From Trichoderma breve (Eukaryota; Ascomycota; Sordariomycetes; Hypocreales; Hypocreaceae), in contig NC_079233.1 of assembly GCF_028502605.1 (NCBI RefSeq), forward strand, positions 6,076,001 to 6,140,000: a DNA stretch of 64,000 bases, written 5' to 3'. Position numbers and translations under genes: made by a program. Below are positions 22,925 through 34,143 of this stretch, piece after piece. The notes under the pieces are model-generated. The model was not told the origin of the DNA. It made no database searches and saw only the letters and a list, made by a program, of their open reading frames with translations. Position 1 is the stretch's first letter. The number at the start of each line of letters is the position of its first letter.

Positions 22925-24664
22925 ATGGACAATATCGGCGGCACCATCAAGCGCCGTTCGACGGAGGTATGGCAAGCTGCGCAGAACAACATGCCCACCA
23001 TGCCCTCTATGCCGGCCATGCCTTCTTTGCCCAATCTCCCTTCTCTGCCGGCCATGCCACAGTTCTCGTTTGATGCTTTCCGAAGGCAACCCCAGCAGGA
23101 AGGCCTGAAAGGCACCTGGGAGCGCATTGATTTGCCCCCGGTTCCTCGTTCTTCCCACTCTCTTGACATCATCTCTGGCTGCGCCTACATCTTTGGTGGC
23201 GAGATCACCCCCCACGAACCCGTCGACAATGACATTGTTGTCATTCGCCTTCCCTTTAGCAGCGCTCCTGCCGACTACTTCAAAATCCCGGCCAAACCAG
23301 ACCATACGATCCCTGTACCGGCACCGATTCAGGACAAGGGCAAAAAAGATGGATTGGATAAGCCTTCCAAAAGAGCCAAGGCCAAAGCTGAAGACCTTGG
23401 TGAAGAACTCGAAGAGGAAGAGAGTGACAGCGACAACAATGATCCCACTGAAGAGAGTGACCAAGGAGAAGCCACGCCGACAACAGCGGATAAGGGCAAA
23501 GGACGAGCTGACAAGTTGGGCGATGTCCCGTCACCACGAGTTGGGCATGCAACTGCCGTCATTGGGTCCCGCATCTTCTTGTACGGCGGCCGTGGTGGGC
23601 CAGATATGAGGCCTTTGGATGAAGGGGGCCGTGTCTGGATCTTTGATACCCGCACTCGACTTTGGACCTATCTCGACCCGGTCCCGGCTGTCAAGGGCGG
23701 ATCCATCGTTCCTCATCCAGCACCACGAAGCTATCACAGTGCTACCGCGACGGATCGGCCCCGCGACTTTGCCCCTCCCCCGCCAACCCAGCCTCAGACC
23801 TGGCAGGAGTGGGCGCTTGGTGATACCTCCAAGACGGGCATCCCTCAGGATCCCATTGTTGGCAACGTTGCCGAGAATGCAATTGACGAGGAGACGAGCG
23901 GTTACGGCACCTTCTTCGTGCATGCTGGTGTTCTAGCCAACGGCGACCGCACTAGTGACCTTTGGGCTTTCGACGTCCACTCACGCATGTGGACTGAACT
24001 GCCTGCAGCGCCAGGACCTGCCCGTAGCGGCACCTCCATCTGCATCAGCAAGAGTCGAATCTTCCGTTTTGGTGGATACGACGGACAGAATGAGATTGGA
24101 GGTCAGCTCGACTTTTTGAACCTCGAGGTTGAAATGTTTGATGACCGTGTTACTCGGGGCGAGGTGGCTGTTCGAGCCCGTGGTAGCTGGCAGTCTATCT
24201 TGGAGGCTATGCCCGAGGCTTCTTCTCATGAGATTCCTTCCGAGAATGTCCAGGTCTGGCCCGCACCGCGAAGTGTGTCTTCTCTTGAAGCCATCACCTT
24301 TGGCGGCGGCACCGAGTATCTCGTCCTGACCATGGGTGAAGCCAGCCCGAGCGCGGACGGCTACAATGGCGCCGGCAAATCTCACAACGACGTGTGGGTA
24401 TTCCAGGTTCCGCCGGTAGGCATGACCGCTGCAAGCTTCACGGCAGCCATGTTCTCAGCCGTGGGCCGCAAGACTGGCGAAGGCAAATGGACAAAGGTAA
24501 CTATGGGGCCTTATGACGATGAGGTGCTGGAAGTGCCAAGGGGTCGGGGCAGGCTGGCCAGTGCCCCGATGTTCGACTTGGAAGAGACTGGAATTGTGAT
24601 TTGGGGTGGCCTGGATGATATGAATAGGCGGCGCGGAGAGGGATGGATTATGCGACTTGCGTAA
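22925..24664 (+). CDS. Kelch-repeat beta-propeller protein
   Basis: A single-exon, 579-residue protein. After an N-terminal stretch with repeated Met-Pro-x units (about residues 22-45: MPTMPSMPAMPSLP...), Kelch repeats follow: GTWERIDLPPVPRSSHSLDIISGCAYIFGG, then PSPRVGHATAVIGSRIFLYGGRGG, RSYHSAT, FVHAGVLANGDRTSDLWAFDVHSRMWTELP, ARSGTSICISKSRIFRFGGYDG and the last blade ending VIWGGLDD. Each blade has the Gly-Gly doublet and spaced Trp of the family. An acidic, Ser-rich insertion lies between blades 1 and 2 (about 145-195). Such single-domain Kelch proteins are usually scaffolds; the nearest functional guess is undefined. The ATG at 22925 is chosen over 22763 because the upstream 54 codons look like leader and the conserved N terminus starts here. 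Confidence 0.82.
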   Translation: MDNIGGTIKRRSTEVWQAAQNNMPTMPSMPAMPSLPNLPSLPAMPQFSFDAFRRQPQQEGLKGTWERIDLPPVPRSSHSLDIISGCAYIFGGEITPHEPVDNDIVVIRLPFSSAPADYFKIPAKPDHTIPVPAPIQDKGKKDGLDKPSKRAKAKAEDLGEELEEEESDSDNNDPTEESDQGEATPTTADKGKGRADKLGDVPSPRVGHATAVIGSRIFLYGGRGGPDMRPLDEGGRVWIFDTRTRLWTYLDPVPAVKGGSIVPHPAPRSYHSATATDRPRDFAPPPPTQPQTWQEWALGDTSKTGIPQDPIVGNVAENAIDEETSGYGTFFVHAGVLANGDRTSDLWAFDVHSRMWTELPAAPGPARSGTSICISKSRIFRFGGYDGQNEIGGQLDFLNLEVEMFDDRVTRGEVAVRARGSWQSILEAMPEASSHEIPSENVQVWPAPRSVSSLEAITFGGGTEYLVLTMGEASPSADGYNGAGKSHNDVWVFQVPPVGMTAASFTAAMFSAVGRKTGEGKWTKVTMGPYDDEVLEVPRGRGRLASAPMFDLEETGIVIWGGLDDMNRRRGEGWIMRLA

Positions 24665-24959
24665 ACATTTTCCATTGGGACCTTTTTCTTTTTTATCCAA
24701 TCTCTTTGATATCTTTTGCATATGACTTCAGATTGCGAAAAATGTACCGCATGAAAAGAAATACAACGAATGAAATGTCCTCTTATTCAGGAGTATGCAC
24801 ATGCATTATCAACTTTGACTGTATTTATCGCACACCACCAAGATTTGGTCTATACTTTTTCTGGCATTCAACATGGCGTTATGTACATTTAAAACCCGTG
24901 TCAAACACCGCCCTCTCCCTCTCCTCCCCCTTATATTTCATTCCCTTCCTTTCTTAAAT

Positions 24960-26115
24960 TTACAAATCGGATCTCGTCTTCTCCGCACCCCACGGCTCTG
25001 ATGTCAGGTTCGTCAATCCCGCGCTGTTCTCGCACGACTTCCTTCCGGTAAGGGGCCCGGCGACGGGGGCTTTGGCGGTGCCGCCGACGGAGGCGGCGGA
25101 GGCCTTGAGGGCGTCGAGCAGCTTGACGGTGGTCTCGGGGGTGAGGTCCTCGTAGTAGTCGTCGTTGATCTGGATCATGGGGGCGTTGACGCAGGCGCCG
25201 AGGCACTCGACTTCGATGAAGGTGAAGAGGCCGTCCTTTGTGGTCTCGCCCTGCTTGATGCCGAGGTGGTTGGTGATGGCCTTGACGATGGCGTCGGAGC
25301 CGCAGCCGCCGAGCTGGCAGGGGGTCTGCGTGTGGAAGGGGTTGGTTAGCTGCATGTTCTTTTGATATCTGATATCTGGTGATTTTGGAGGGGGATATAA
25401 TGAGATGATGCTACCCCTCCCCTCCCTTGTTCTCTCCAATTGTAGCTGTGATGTATGATGTGATTCCCAAAGCCGCCAATGGCGAAGAATGGGGAACGGA
25501 GCCGTAGGAATAAGGATCAAGGAGTGCGTACCGTTGTGCAGGCCTGGACAAAGAACTTGCCCACGGGGGTGCGGTTGTACATGGTGTAGAAGGAGGCGAC
25601 CTCGTAGACTCGCATGGGGGGCATCTCGAGCAGGCGGGCGACCTCGTTCATGACGCTGATGCTGGTGAAGCCGTGCTGGCGCTGGCCGAGGTCGAGCAGG
25701 GGCATGACGGCGGCCTTTTTGTACTGGGCAGGGTAGCGCTTGAGGATCTCGGCGATGAGCTTCTCATTCTGGGCGTTGAACTTGAAGGGCAGGTCGGGGT
25801 TGTTGTCGGGTGTGTTTCGGTGCTGGAGGAGGATTCGAGGTCAGCGAAACTTCTGGAACGGTTTGTTTTCTCAATGGGCGATCTGGCTCTCTCTCTCTTT
25901 CAAGGGTGGCACTCAGCGCAATTGCAGCAGCGAACTGAATTCGAGGGCCGGGGGTGAGTTTTTGAGGTTTTTGGGGGCGATGGAGACTTTACCACTTGGA
26001 GGGTGTCGCTGGGCCGGCTGGCTGTGATGGAAAAGGCGCGGGCCTGAGGGCGGGCGACGCGCGATGCGCAGCGGACGCCGGAGCGGAGGAGGAAGGGCGT
26101 GATTTTGCTCGCCAT
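24960..26115 (-). CDS. nuo-24: NADH:ubiquinone oxidoreductase 24 kDa subunit
   Basis: The complex I subunit that carries the N1a [2Fe-2S] cluster in the matrix arm, homologous to human NDUFV2 and bacterial NuoE. It has 259 residues in three exons: 26115-25993, 25822-25532 and 25325-24960. Exon 1 is a typical mitochondrial presequence ([20 protein letters not shown]...). The mature part shows [37 protein letters not shown] and the four cluster cysteines: [15 protein letters not shown] and [10 protein letters not shown]. The exon 2/3 junction falls inside the CTT-TPC motif and restores it exactly. A minus-strand neighbour 570 bp upstream (the OPT gene) is unrelated. Confidence 0.97.
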
Positions 26116-26693
26116 TGTGTGGTTCCGGGAGGAGGGGAGGCGGTTTGCTTGATTCCTGGGGAGGGTGGCTCGAGGATTTGGCAGTTTTGAGCTTTGAAAT
26201 GGCATATATCGGAGTTCCAATGGCTGGAGCCAATGCTGCTTGCAAAATGGGCGGCTGTGATTGGCTGGGACGGCTGATGTTCGGGAAATGGGGTCGTGTA
26301 TATTTCTCTCTTTCTGGGCACTGGCTACAAGAGTTGCAATTGCTATTGAGTATTACACATAACGTTGAATTAGATTCCTAAGTGAAAATGGATTCAATAT
26401 CTCGTATTCACTTGGTATATTATTTTTTTATCATTTGGGTTTTTTCTTATAGATATGAGAGACATATGTTTGCTATTTCGTTGCGTCACATCTGCGAGGG
26501 GTACGACATTGAATATTGGATGTTACAACGGACTGAATAGAACAGGCGCCACAAACTTACTAGGTATTTGGCTCTGTCAATTCTACATATACGGAGTACT
26601 CTTCGTCCAAAAAAGTCAATTAGTACTAAGCTGTTTAATTTTGTCTAACTCTAATGGCTTTAATGCTTCGCTCTTTTCCATCAACTCGTATCA
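26116..26693. other. Complex I subunit promoter and OPT 3' region
   Basis: The first half should be the nuo-24 promoter; the second half, AT-rich from about 26340, follows the OPT stop codon. No gene or RNA feature is seen. Confidence 0.5.
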
Positions 26694-29427
26694 CTACGGC
26701 CCAAACGTCTGCCCCTTCTGGACCGTCTTATATGTACAGCTCTTCCAGTCGCAAGTATCCTAGAGAATATTTGATTAGCTGCTGCTCATATTCGGCAAAC
26801 TCGTGATATAACGAACCTCATGTACGGTAGTTCCCCACCAAGAGAACTTGTCGGCCGCTCCAGTATAGAAGATGGCAAAGAAGATGATGATGCCTGCAAT
26901 GGCTGTAGCACAATCCAGGGCTGAGCTGAGCACGAAATTGTATCGGCGCCACCAGCCTCTACTCTTCTTCTTAATCCACAAACCAAACACCAGGCCAACG
27001 ATGACCCAACTACCGTAATTTGTCCCAGAGGCAGGGGGAATGTAATTCAGCCCGCCAAGAAATAGTGGGATGTGAACCTTTTCTAGCCACCGCTGCTCTG
27101 GCCAAGTTTTCTTCATGGCATACACAATGACTGGAAGGATGGCTCCAATTAAAAAGAACCATAAGAGGTCACGATATAATGTACCATCAGCGAAGAACCT
27201 ACGAGGCCCAAGAGCGCCCCAGACCATGCTAGTGTTGAAGTGGGTGCGAGAATAAGGGCATGTGAATCCATTCTTTGCAGTCAGAGAACAGATATCTGGG
27301 ACATGGCCCAGAGCCCAATTCAAAACCGAGACTTGCCCCAATGTCCCCATGATCAAGCCAACAATCTGGACAATGAACAGGTGCCTGGGTGGGATCTGCG
27401 TTCAGTTAGTTTTACTTCCAGCAAAACTTCCATATGCAGTTCTATACTTACGTTGGAATATATTCCCAGCTTCAGATCTTGGGCAAATGCGAGAGCCTTG
27501 ATACCAGAGATGTAGCCCAAGTCAAAGAACCAGATGTTGGCCAGGACTTTGCCTTCCCAGATGTAGCCAGCGACCACTCGACAGAAGATGTCAATCTGGA
27601 CTTTCATGTTGGTCGTGGCATAGACCCAGGCCAACTATTCAAAAGGTCTATTAACACATGCATCTAGGTCGTACTAACATGGGGTGCATGTGACTTACAG
27701 GAAGGTAGAAGACTGCAGATACAAACATGGCAAAGATGACTCCATACCAGCGTAACTGAACGGGATAAAACTCGCAGGCAAAAATGCCAAGCCCCAAAGA
27801 CACAAGAAAAGAGGCACCATACCACCACATGGGAACATTGTTGTACTGCGGTTGTAAACCTGGTCTGGCATCTGTTTTACGTCCAAAGAGAGCAGGAAGC
27901 TGGGAGTCTCGGAATGCTTGTGCTATTTCGTGGCGCTTCTCGAGGAACATCCAGACAAACAGTGAGGAGATGCAAGCAAAACATAGGCCAAAAGCGTTTA
28001 GAGCGTAAGTGACTGGAAGATATATCTGTTCTTGTTCAGCAACGAAAGTAGAGATCACGGTCGAATACTCTTACATGTGAGTATTCTTCGTACTTTTCCG
28101 GCTCAAAGACAAATCCTTGTTTCTTGTTGATGACTCGAGAAACGTTGTATGTGCTTCCAGTGTTGTCGTAAATCGAATTGCTCTGAATGGGAAGATATGC
28201 CGACAGCCAAGTATTTGAGTAGTAAATGGCTGGAGTGACGATGTAGATCCAAAAGACGACTGACGCAAGGGTATTGAGAATGGCCCAGGTTGGTACCACC
28301 AGAGGGCTTCCAATGTATGCGATTTCCGCCCCTTTCATACTGGGTGAGCTCAGAATGTCATACCAGATACACGGTACTTACAGTCAAATGTGAATGGCAA
28401 AAGCCCAATGCCGCTCTTCATGCCAAAGATCTGGTTGACCACTGGATTGCGAGGTGCGATCCAACAGACCCAGGTAAAATACCCCAGCGCTGGAAAGATG
28501 AAGTCTGGGAACCAGTACCAGACAAAGGCCGCTGTGAAAGCAATCAAGAAGAACTTGTACCGCGAAGACCTCCATTTAGCCCTGATCAAAATCAGTCAGA
28601 AATTATTTTTCTTCAAAAGGATGGATAGCATACTCGGTTTCATCTTCCTTTCCTGCTGGATGCAGAGCAGCGTTCAAGGCCGTGTTGGCCAGTACCCCAG
28701 GCCACACCAGACTCTTCGGTTCGACAACAAGTGATCTACCAAAGCCGGCTAAAGAAAAGCCATAGAGAATAGTGGCCAGTGTTATAGTAATTTCGAAACC
28801 CCAACCAGTGTTGGCGCCATAGAATACTCGCTGCTCGGTCAATACGTCGGCGCTTAGACGGGTGAGGTAGCTCAAGTTGGCCAGGATGTAGATGAGAATA
28901 TTTTCCTGACTCGTACGACTCAGATTAGATTTTGCCCCCTAGAGGATTGATCATGTTTTATACATGCCTTGTAGTTGAAGGGGCCAGGATTCAGACTGTG
29001 ACGAACTCCAAAAACAGTCAAGCCCCAGTCTGGGATGACGAACTCCCAGGCTTTTCCCAGAGGATATGCTAAGAACTGGATCGCAGACTGGGAGAGAGTG
29101 ACTGATGGAAGCCGAAATGTGTATAACGTGTTGACACCGCTGCCGATAAGACAAAAGCCAATGCCAATCACCCACATACGCAAAGTGAGGCAAGGCAAAG
29201 AAGGGTCATCCGTCCGGTGTCCAACCCCGGCGGCGTAAAGGACTTCTTCTGTCGGCGTCTTTGATTCCTCTAATAGACCATAACCCAGTCAGCTCATCGA
29301 AGCTCAAGGATATCACAGAATGTTTACCAGACGGCCGTTTGTCCTCGGAGATGCTAGATCTCCTGCTCTGAAATCCAATCTCGCCGGCTTCGGTAGCGTC
29401 TGGCACCTTGGTCTCCATGGTGGGCAT
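26694..29427 (-). CDS. Oligopeptide transporter (OPT family)
   Basis: A 761-residue plasma-membrane proton-coupled transporter of small peptides. Nine exons: 29427-29328, 29269-28968, 28905-28634, 28581-28382, 28331-28075, 28025-27699, 27634-27452, 27395-26817, 26759-26694. OPT hallmarks are the LNPGPFNYKEN motif (split between exons 2 and 3), FDWAEIAYIGSPLVVP (exons 4/5), the IPPRHLFIVQ motif at the start of exon 8, LNYIPPASGTNYGSW in exon 8, and the family ending DTCDWKSC in the last 22-codon exon. About 12-14 hydrophobic segments are present. The intron 28906-28967 starts with GC instead of GT. It is divergent from the GH43 gene across a 1.26 kb promoter that contains GATA-type motifs. Substrate could also be glutathione or siderophore-like peptides, since OPT members vary. 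Confidence 0.95.
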
Positions 29428-30690
29428 GAAGATGACGGAGAAGTTGGCTGATCATAGGCGATGATCAGATCAGATAAGATTAGATGAGTAGACAGAGGCA
29501 TCTGATTATATACGAGCAGTTGGCATTTCCTGGATTTCGGCGTTGCTGTTCCGAATATGAAGCCGACTGAGACCCACGATCAGCCCTAGTAGCGGACTTG
29601 GGCAGCCGTCAACTTGGCATTCCTAAAGTTGAGCCGACTTCTATTACGATTGATTGATAATGGCGCTAATTATTTTTCTGAGGCCTTTGATGGAGCAGTC
29701 AGACGATTATCGTGGTCTGTTATATCCTGGCTGCGGTATACAGACCAAGAAATCTTCATTTTCTATAAAGCTGAGACTTGTGAATACGTCTGAGCTCATT
29801 CTTATTCTACAATAACCTCTCTTCTCCGATTTTCTACTTCTCAGACTTGTCACGCCGGGTGCCGTTTCATCGATCCCTTCCGCAACAGCCGCAACTTATA
29901 TATCACTCAGTCGAGATTGACATCATCAGCATCTCCATTCGGAGATCAAAACTCGATTCCGGGACAGCCCGCAGAGAAGAAAAACAGCAAAAGTACACCA
30001 ATTTTTCTCCACAGCGGCCAGACTGGTGGTCCGAAGATGCTGTCGGGTAGCGGCTGTGCAAGAGCGCGGATGGGACTATTGATGGAGTTGTCCCCGTAAA
30101 GTGGACTTTTCGGCTGGAGACGCCGTGCCGAAATACCGTCTTGTCAATGGTGGCGCGCGATACCGATTTCAGGATTCGGGCAGAGAATCGATTGGTCAAG
30201 AAGGGCTTTTTGAAAATTTGAATGACTGGGTGACCTTGTTTGAAGGTTGTGGGATGGGCTGACAAGATGAAGGTGGCGGCATTTGATCTTATCAATCTGT
30301 GGGCCTCGTTCTCTATCAACTTTATCCCGTAGAGAAATAGTTGGACAGCTTACCTTACGCTTACCTGTACAATCATACAATCGTCTACCTCGGAGATTCC
30401 TTCAATCTTGCTCCATGTACCTTATAAAAATAAACGACAGTTGTCTGTTGGCGTTGAATTCTACATGATGTGAGACTGGCGCATGTACCTCGGTACCTGA
30501 TGGCTGTACCGTCGCAGCGCTAGAAATTAGTACCTTTGCTGAAGGATCACTTGAGCTGCGCCGCATGATCATCATGCCTTGTTCAACACTCGATGCTGAA
30601 CAGGATCCGGCTTCCAAACAATCTGAAATCACATATTGAAATACTGAATGAATGATGCCAGAGATGACCTAGATTAATCACCATCTCAAG
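29428..30690. other. Divergent promoter region (OPT / GH43)
   Basis: This stretch serves both the transporter (left) and the GH43 gene (right). It holds three HGATAR-type sites close to the transporter, listed separately. I do not see a clear GGCTAA (Xyr1/XlnR-type) motif near the GH43 start. Confidence 0.5.
29472..29712. promoter_or_regulatory. Three GATA-factor type motifs upstream of OPT
   Basis: AGATAA at 29472-29477, TGATAA at 29655-29660 and TTATCG (reverse CGATAA) at 29707-29712 fit the HGATAR consensus bound by AreA/NIT2 nitrogen regulators. They lie 45-285 bp upstream of the transporter start. The motif is short and expected by chance, so regulation by nitrogen is only a reasonable guess for a peptide transporter. 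Confidence 0.35.
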
Positions 30691-32190
30691 ATGCAGTCTC
30701 GATCGGTTCAAGTACTACTAGCGACCCTTTGGTCTTCCTCTTGCCTGGCTGCTGTCTCCAAGACGCCCGACTTTGCCACGTCTGAAGCGGGAAATCCGTT
30801 TGTCGATGGTTGGTATGCTGATCCAGACACTCAGTTCTACAATGGCGAGTACTGGGTGTATCCGACGGCGTCACGGCCGTACGATGAACAGACGTATCTC
30901 GACGCCTTCTCATCTCCAGACTTGGTTCACTGGACCAAGCACTCGACGATTCTGACTGCTGACGATTTCACCTGGGCACATCGCGCTGTTTGGGCCCCGG
31001 CGCCAGTCTATCGCAACGGCACGTATTACCTCTATTTCGGTGCCAATGATATCCAGTCAGACTCGGAACTAGGCGGCATCGGCGTGGGCGTGGCAGAGAA
31101 GCCAGAGGGCCCGTATCGAGATCCCCTTGGACATCCACTCATTGGCGCATATCATAACGGTGCACAGCCAATCGATCAAGACGTCTTTATTGACGACGAT
31201 GGGCAAGCTTACATCTATTACGGCGGACACTCTCACGCCAACGTCGCCAAACTGAATGACGACATGATTAGCCTGGGTACCTTTGACGACGGTACCACCT
31301 TCAAGGAAATTACTCCAGAGAACTACGTTGAGGGGCCGCAGATGCTCAAGCGTAATGGCGTTTACTACCTCTTCTGGAGCGAGGGTGGCTGGGGAGGGCC
31401 TGACTACGCAGTTTCATACGGCATGAGCAGCTCACCACTCGGGCCATTTGACCGTATCGCAAAGATATTGCAACAAGATGAAGCCGTGGCAACAGGCTCC
31501 GGCCACAACGCCGTAATTCAAGTCCCTAATACGGACATCTATTACATGTTGTACCATCGGCATCCATTGGGGTCAACTGACGGAAACGACCGACACTTGG
31601 CATATGACCGGCTCTACTTCAATGAGGATGGCACTATTGAACCAGTCAAGATGCTGGTCCATGACAACTTTGAGGACGGCAATATGATCGGTTGGGAAAC
31701 CCATGGAGGTGACTGGGACGCTAAAACAAATGTTCTACGAGGAAATGCTTCATCAGGTGGCCTGGCCTTGCTCAACACCAACTTTTCCGACTTTATATAT
31801 GAGACCGACGTGAAAATCTCCAAGGGCAACAGCAATTGCGTGGGCTATGCAGGTCTTTTCTTCCGAGTTTCGGGCCCGTCTAGTGACGATGACTCCTACA
31901 AAGGTTACTATGCAGTCATCAGCACCACTGGCTCCCTGGTCCTCGGCCGAACAGATGCCACCGGCGTTATAGTTCTTGGAAGGGAAGAGGTTGGTATCGA
32001 GCCGGCAGAGCAACATCGACTCAGGGTGACGGCAGATGGCAGTTCAATACATGTGGAGCTCAAAGGCGAGCGGCACATTGTCATCAGCGTAAAAGATGAT
32101 GTGTATAAGAGCGGAATGGATGGCGTGAGGGTATTTGGGATAGAGGCAGAGTTTGATAACGTCAACATTACTCGCATCTCTTCAAGCTAG
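30691..32190 (+). CDS. Secreted glycoside hydrolase family 43 enzyme
   Basis: A single-exon, 499-residue extracellular enzyme. Residues 1-21 are a signal peptide. The five-bladed propeller catalytic domain (about 30-315) begins with NPFVDGWYADPD, where the Asp after Ala is the likely catalytic base; QDVFIDDDGQAYIYYGG carries the pKa-modulating Asp, and NYVEGPQMLKRNGVYYL the catalytic acid Glu. The SGHNAV and MLYHRH segments support GH43 placement. The C-terminal part (about 322-499: VHDNFEDGNMIGWETHGGDW... GLFFRV... FDNVNI) looks like a concanavalin/LamG-like carbohydrate-binding domain of the type seen with arabinofuranosidases and xylosidases. The likely substrate is arabinose- or xylose-substituted hemicellulose; the exact activity cannot be read from sequence. 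Several NxT/S glycosylation sites are present. Confidence 0.92.
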   Translation: MQSRSVQVLLATLWSSSCLAAVSKTPDFATSEAGNPFVDGWYADPDTQFYNGEYWVYPTASRPYDEQTYLDAFSSPDLVHWTKHSTILTADDFTWAHRAVWAPAPVYRNGTYYLYFGANDIQSDSELGGIGVGVAEKPEGPYRDPLGHPLIGAYHNGAQPIDQDVFIDDDGQAYIYYGGHSHANVAKLNDDMISLGTFDDGTTFKEITPENYVEGPQMLKRNGVYYLFWSEGGWGGPDYAVSYGMSSSPLGPFDRIAKILQQDEAVATGSGHNAVIQVPNTDIYYMLYHRHPLGSTDGNDRHLAYDRLYFNEDGTIEPVKMLVHDNFEDGNMIGWETHGGDWDAKTNVLRGNASSGGLALLNTNFSDFIYETDVKISKGNSNCVGYAGLFFRVSGPSSDDDSYKGYYAVISTTGSLVLGRTDATGVIVLGREEVGIEPAEQHRLRVTADGSSIHVELKGERHIVISVKDDVYKSGMDGVRVFGIEAEFDNVNITRISSS

Positions 32191-33476
32191 AAGATGGGTA
32201 ATAACGTTCCTTACTATGTCGGGTAGATCTGAGCCATTCCTACCTACTTGAGCTGCATTTATAGAACCAGCCTGTGATCATCGTCAAGGCTCATGTCAGA
32301 CCAAGCTTTTAATTATATTAATATCGACTGATCATACGAAATTACCACGTTATCAATATGCTACAGTGGATAAGACGCAATGCGGACGATCTCTCACGAC
32401 TTGTCGATCTCACAACATCATCTCAGACGCTCTGCGACCTGCCACTCTCGGCATCTTGCGCAGATCTCGGTATGACGCTTACGTCGATCAAGTTCTGCAA
32501 GAGAACTCAGGACGCGTCTCAGACATAAGCAACAAGAATAATCGACAGATGCTGCTTCACCGTGCGATGGCCGTGCGAAGGAGTTGCATCTCAAGGCGTA
32601 GGACTAACTGTGTACTATTCGAAAACCACAAGAATCTGACATGACTCGATTTTTTCCACAAAAAAAAGCCATGTTCATCGGTCTGCGTTGGTCGGCGATG
32701 CCGCGTCATATGCCTGGATATCAAGCACGGAGCACAGAGAAATATTTCCACCGAGCGTCGGTCCGCAATTGATGTCGATCACTACAACCTCAAACGAATA
32801 GCCCCAGAATATTCTGGTGGCTTGCACTGACTCAAAGAACATTAGGAATCGCAAAAAAATAACGCTTTGAGTTGTCTATGTTATTGGATACAACATGGTA
32901 ACCTTCGAAACAGCAACTCGAATAAGTAAAAAGCCATGAAATAGGTGGAACAAATAGTATCGCCTCCCAAAACTTGGCAACGAGATAACCTCATAGCCTT
33001 GTCAGCCCCTTGCCAGCTAACAAACGACTGTTCCAAGCTAGGCAATGATCTTCAGGCCCCCGTCCCTTGACAACACCGACCTGTCAGACTTTGAGATAAC
33101 TCACCGTGGTCCCTTAATGTTGATCTCTGCCACTGCCGGCTTGGACAAGAGCAAAGATTATAGCCGTGATTAGTAGGTGCATGTAATGCTAGGTGGGAGC
33201 GGGATTTGATACGGTACATTACGCCCTGCTCCATGATGGCAAGAATTGGGAAAAGATGGGCATCATAAATGGAGACAGAAGTAACAGATGGAAAGGCTAT
33301 AAGATGGGTATTGTGGAAATCATTTTGCTTAAAAGGGGGGATAGGGAGCGATTTTCTTCGTTCAACTTACATCTCTTCTAAACGTCTCACGCTCCTTAGA
33401 CGCATTGAAGATAACTGTCATTCCCTTCTCGTACATACGTATACTTTGTCTATCATATAAAAGTTACACCGTCAAG
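32191..33476. other. GH43 3' region and small-secreted-protein promoter
   Basis: A 1.3 kb stretch between two plus-strand genes. Short ORFs have no conserved features. AT-rich with an A7 run near 32663; no RNA gene seen. Confidence 0.5.
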
Positions 33477-33897
33477 ATGCATTTCTCTGCTTTCATCGCT
33501 GCTGCCCTGACCGGCCTTGCTGCCGCTTCGCCTGCTCACCAATTTCACGACAAGAATACGGCTCAGATTGCTTATACGTACTCCAACGGCACCTACACCA
33601 AGCCAATCAACGTGAAGATCAACAACGGTACCCAGAAGTTGTGTACGTAAACCTACATATACTCTTCATATACAAAATACAGTGAAAGACTAATGCAGTT
33701 CCTCGATAGCTTCCGGCGGCACCGTCACTGACGTCTTCGTCGCGCCCCCCTTCGACGGCCGCCGCTACGTCCTCACTTCGTGCTCTTTCCAGGCTCCTAC
33801 TAACAAGAGCCTGGGGGCCGTCTCGATCCGCAAGCCGACGACTGTGCCGGTTCACCCGCCTGCTGCAGTTGGCTTCGTGACTTGCACGTCCGACTAA
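33477..33897 (+). CDS. Small secreted protein
   Basis: A 117-residue protein with a clear signal peptide (MHFSAFIAAALTGLAAASP, cut near residue 18). Exons are 33477-33642 and 33710-33897. The intron has GTACGT, a CTAAT branch site and the acceptor CGATAG; the earlier CAG four bases after the branch site would cause a stop, so the later AG is the workable one. The mature protein has two N-glycosylation sites (NGT, NKS), and only two cysteines, both near the C terminus (LTSCSFQ and VTCTSD), which could form one disulfide. It has no domain that I recognise. Proteins of this size and make-up include effectors and wall-associated proteins; no role is assigned. It is next to the Zn2Cys6 gene, convergent with it over 246 bp. 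Confidence 0.72.
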
Positions 33898-34143
33898 ATG
33901 GGGGTGGTGAGAGAAAGGATGTTTGTTTGGGAGACTTGTGTTGTCACTCTGATTGAATGATGTTATTTCTATGCTTGAGTCAATAGGTGTGCATTAAGAT
34001 AGATACACAAATACGCCTATTGTGCACAATTTTGAACTTATTAATATATTAACGCGCTTCGCCTTTTACACACTCTTTGACTGACGCTTTTGTACCACAT
34101 TTCCGCCAACGCCATTGAGAAACCCCTTTAACAATCATACATA

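Noticed and set aside
29428..30690. Xyr1/XlnR control of GH43
   Set aside because: I looked for GGCTAA-type sites close to the GH43 start and did not find a convincing one.
33981..34022. Hairpin terminator after the small secreted protein
   Set aside because: Only a 7 bp stem (CAATAGG/CCTATTG) with a 28-base loop; too weak, and fungal Pol II genes do not use such terminators.
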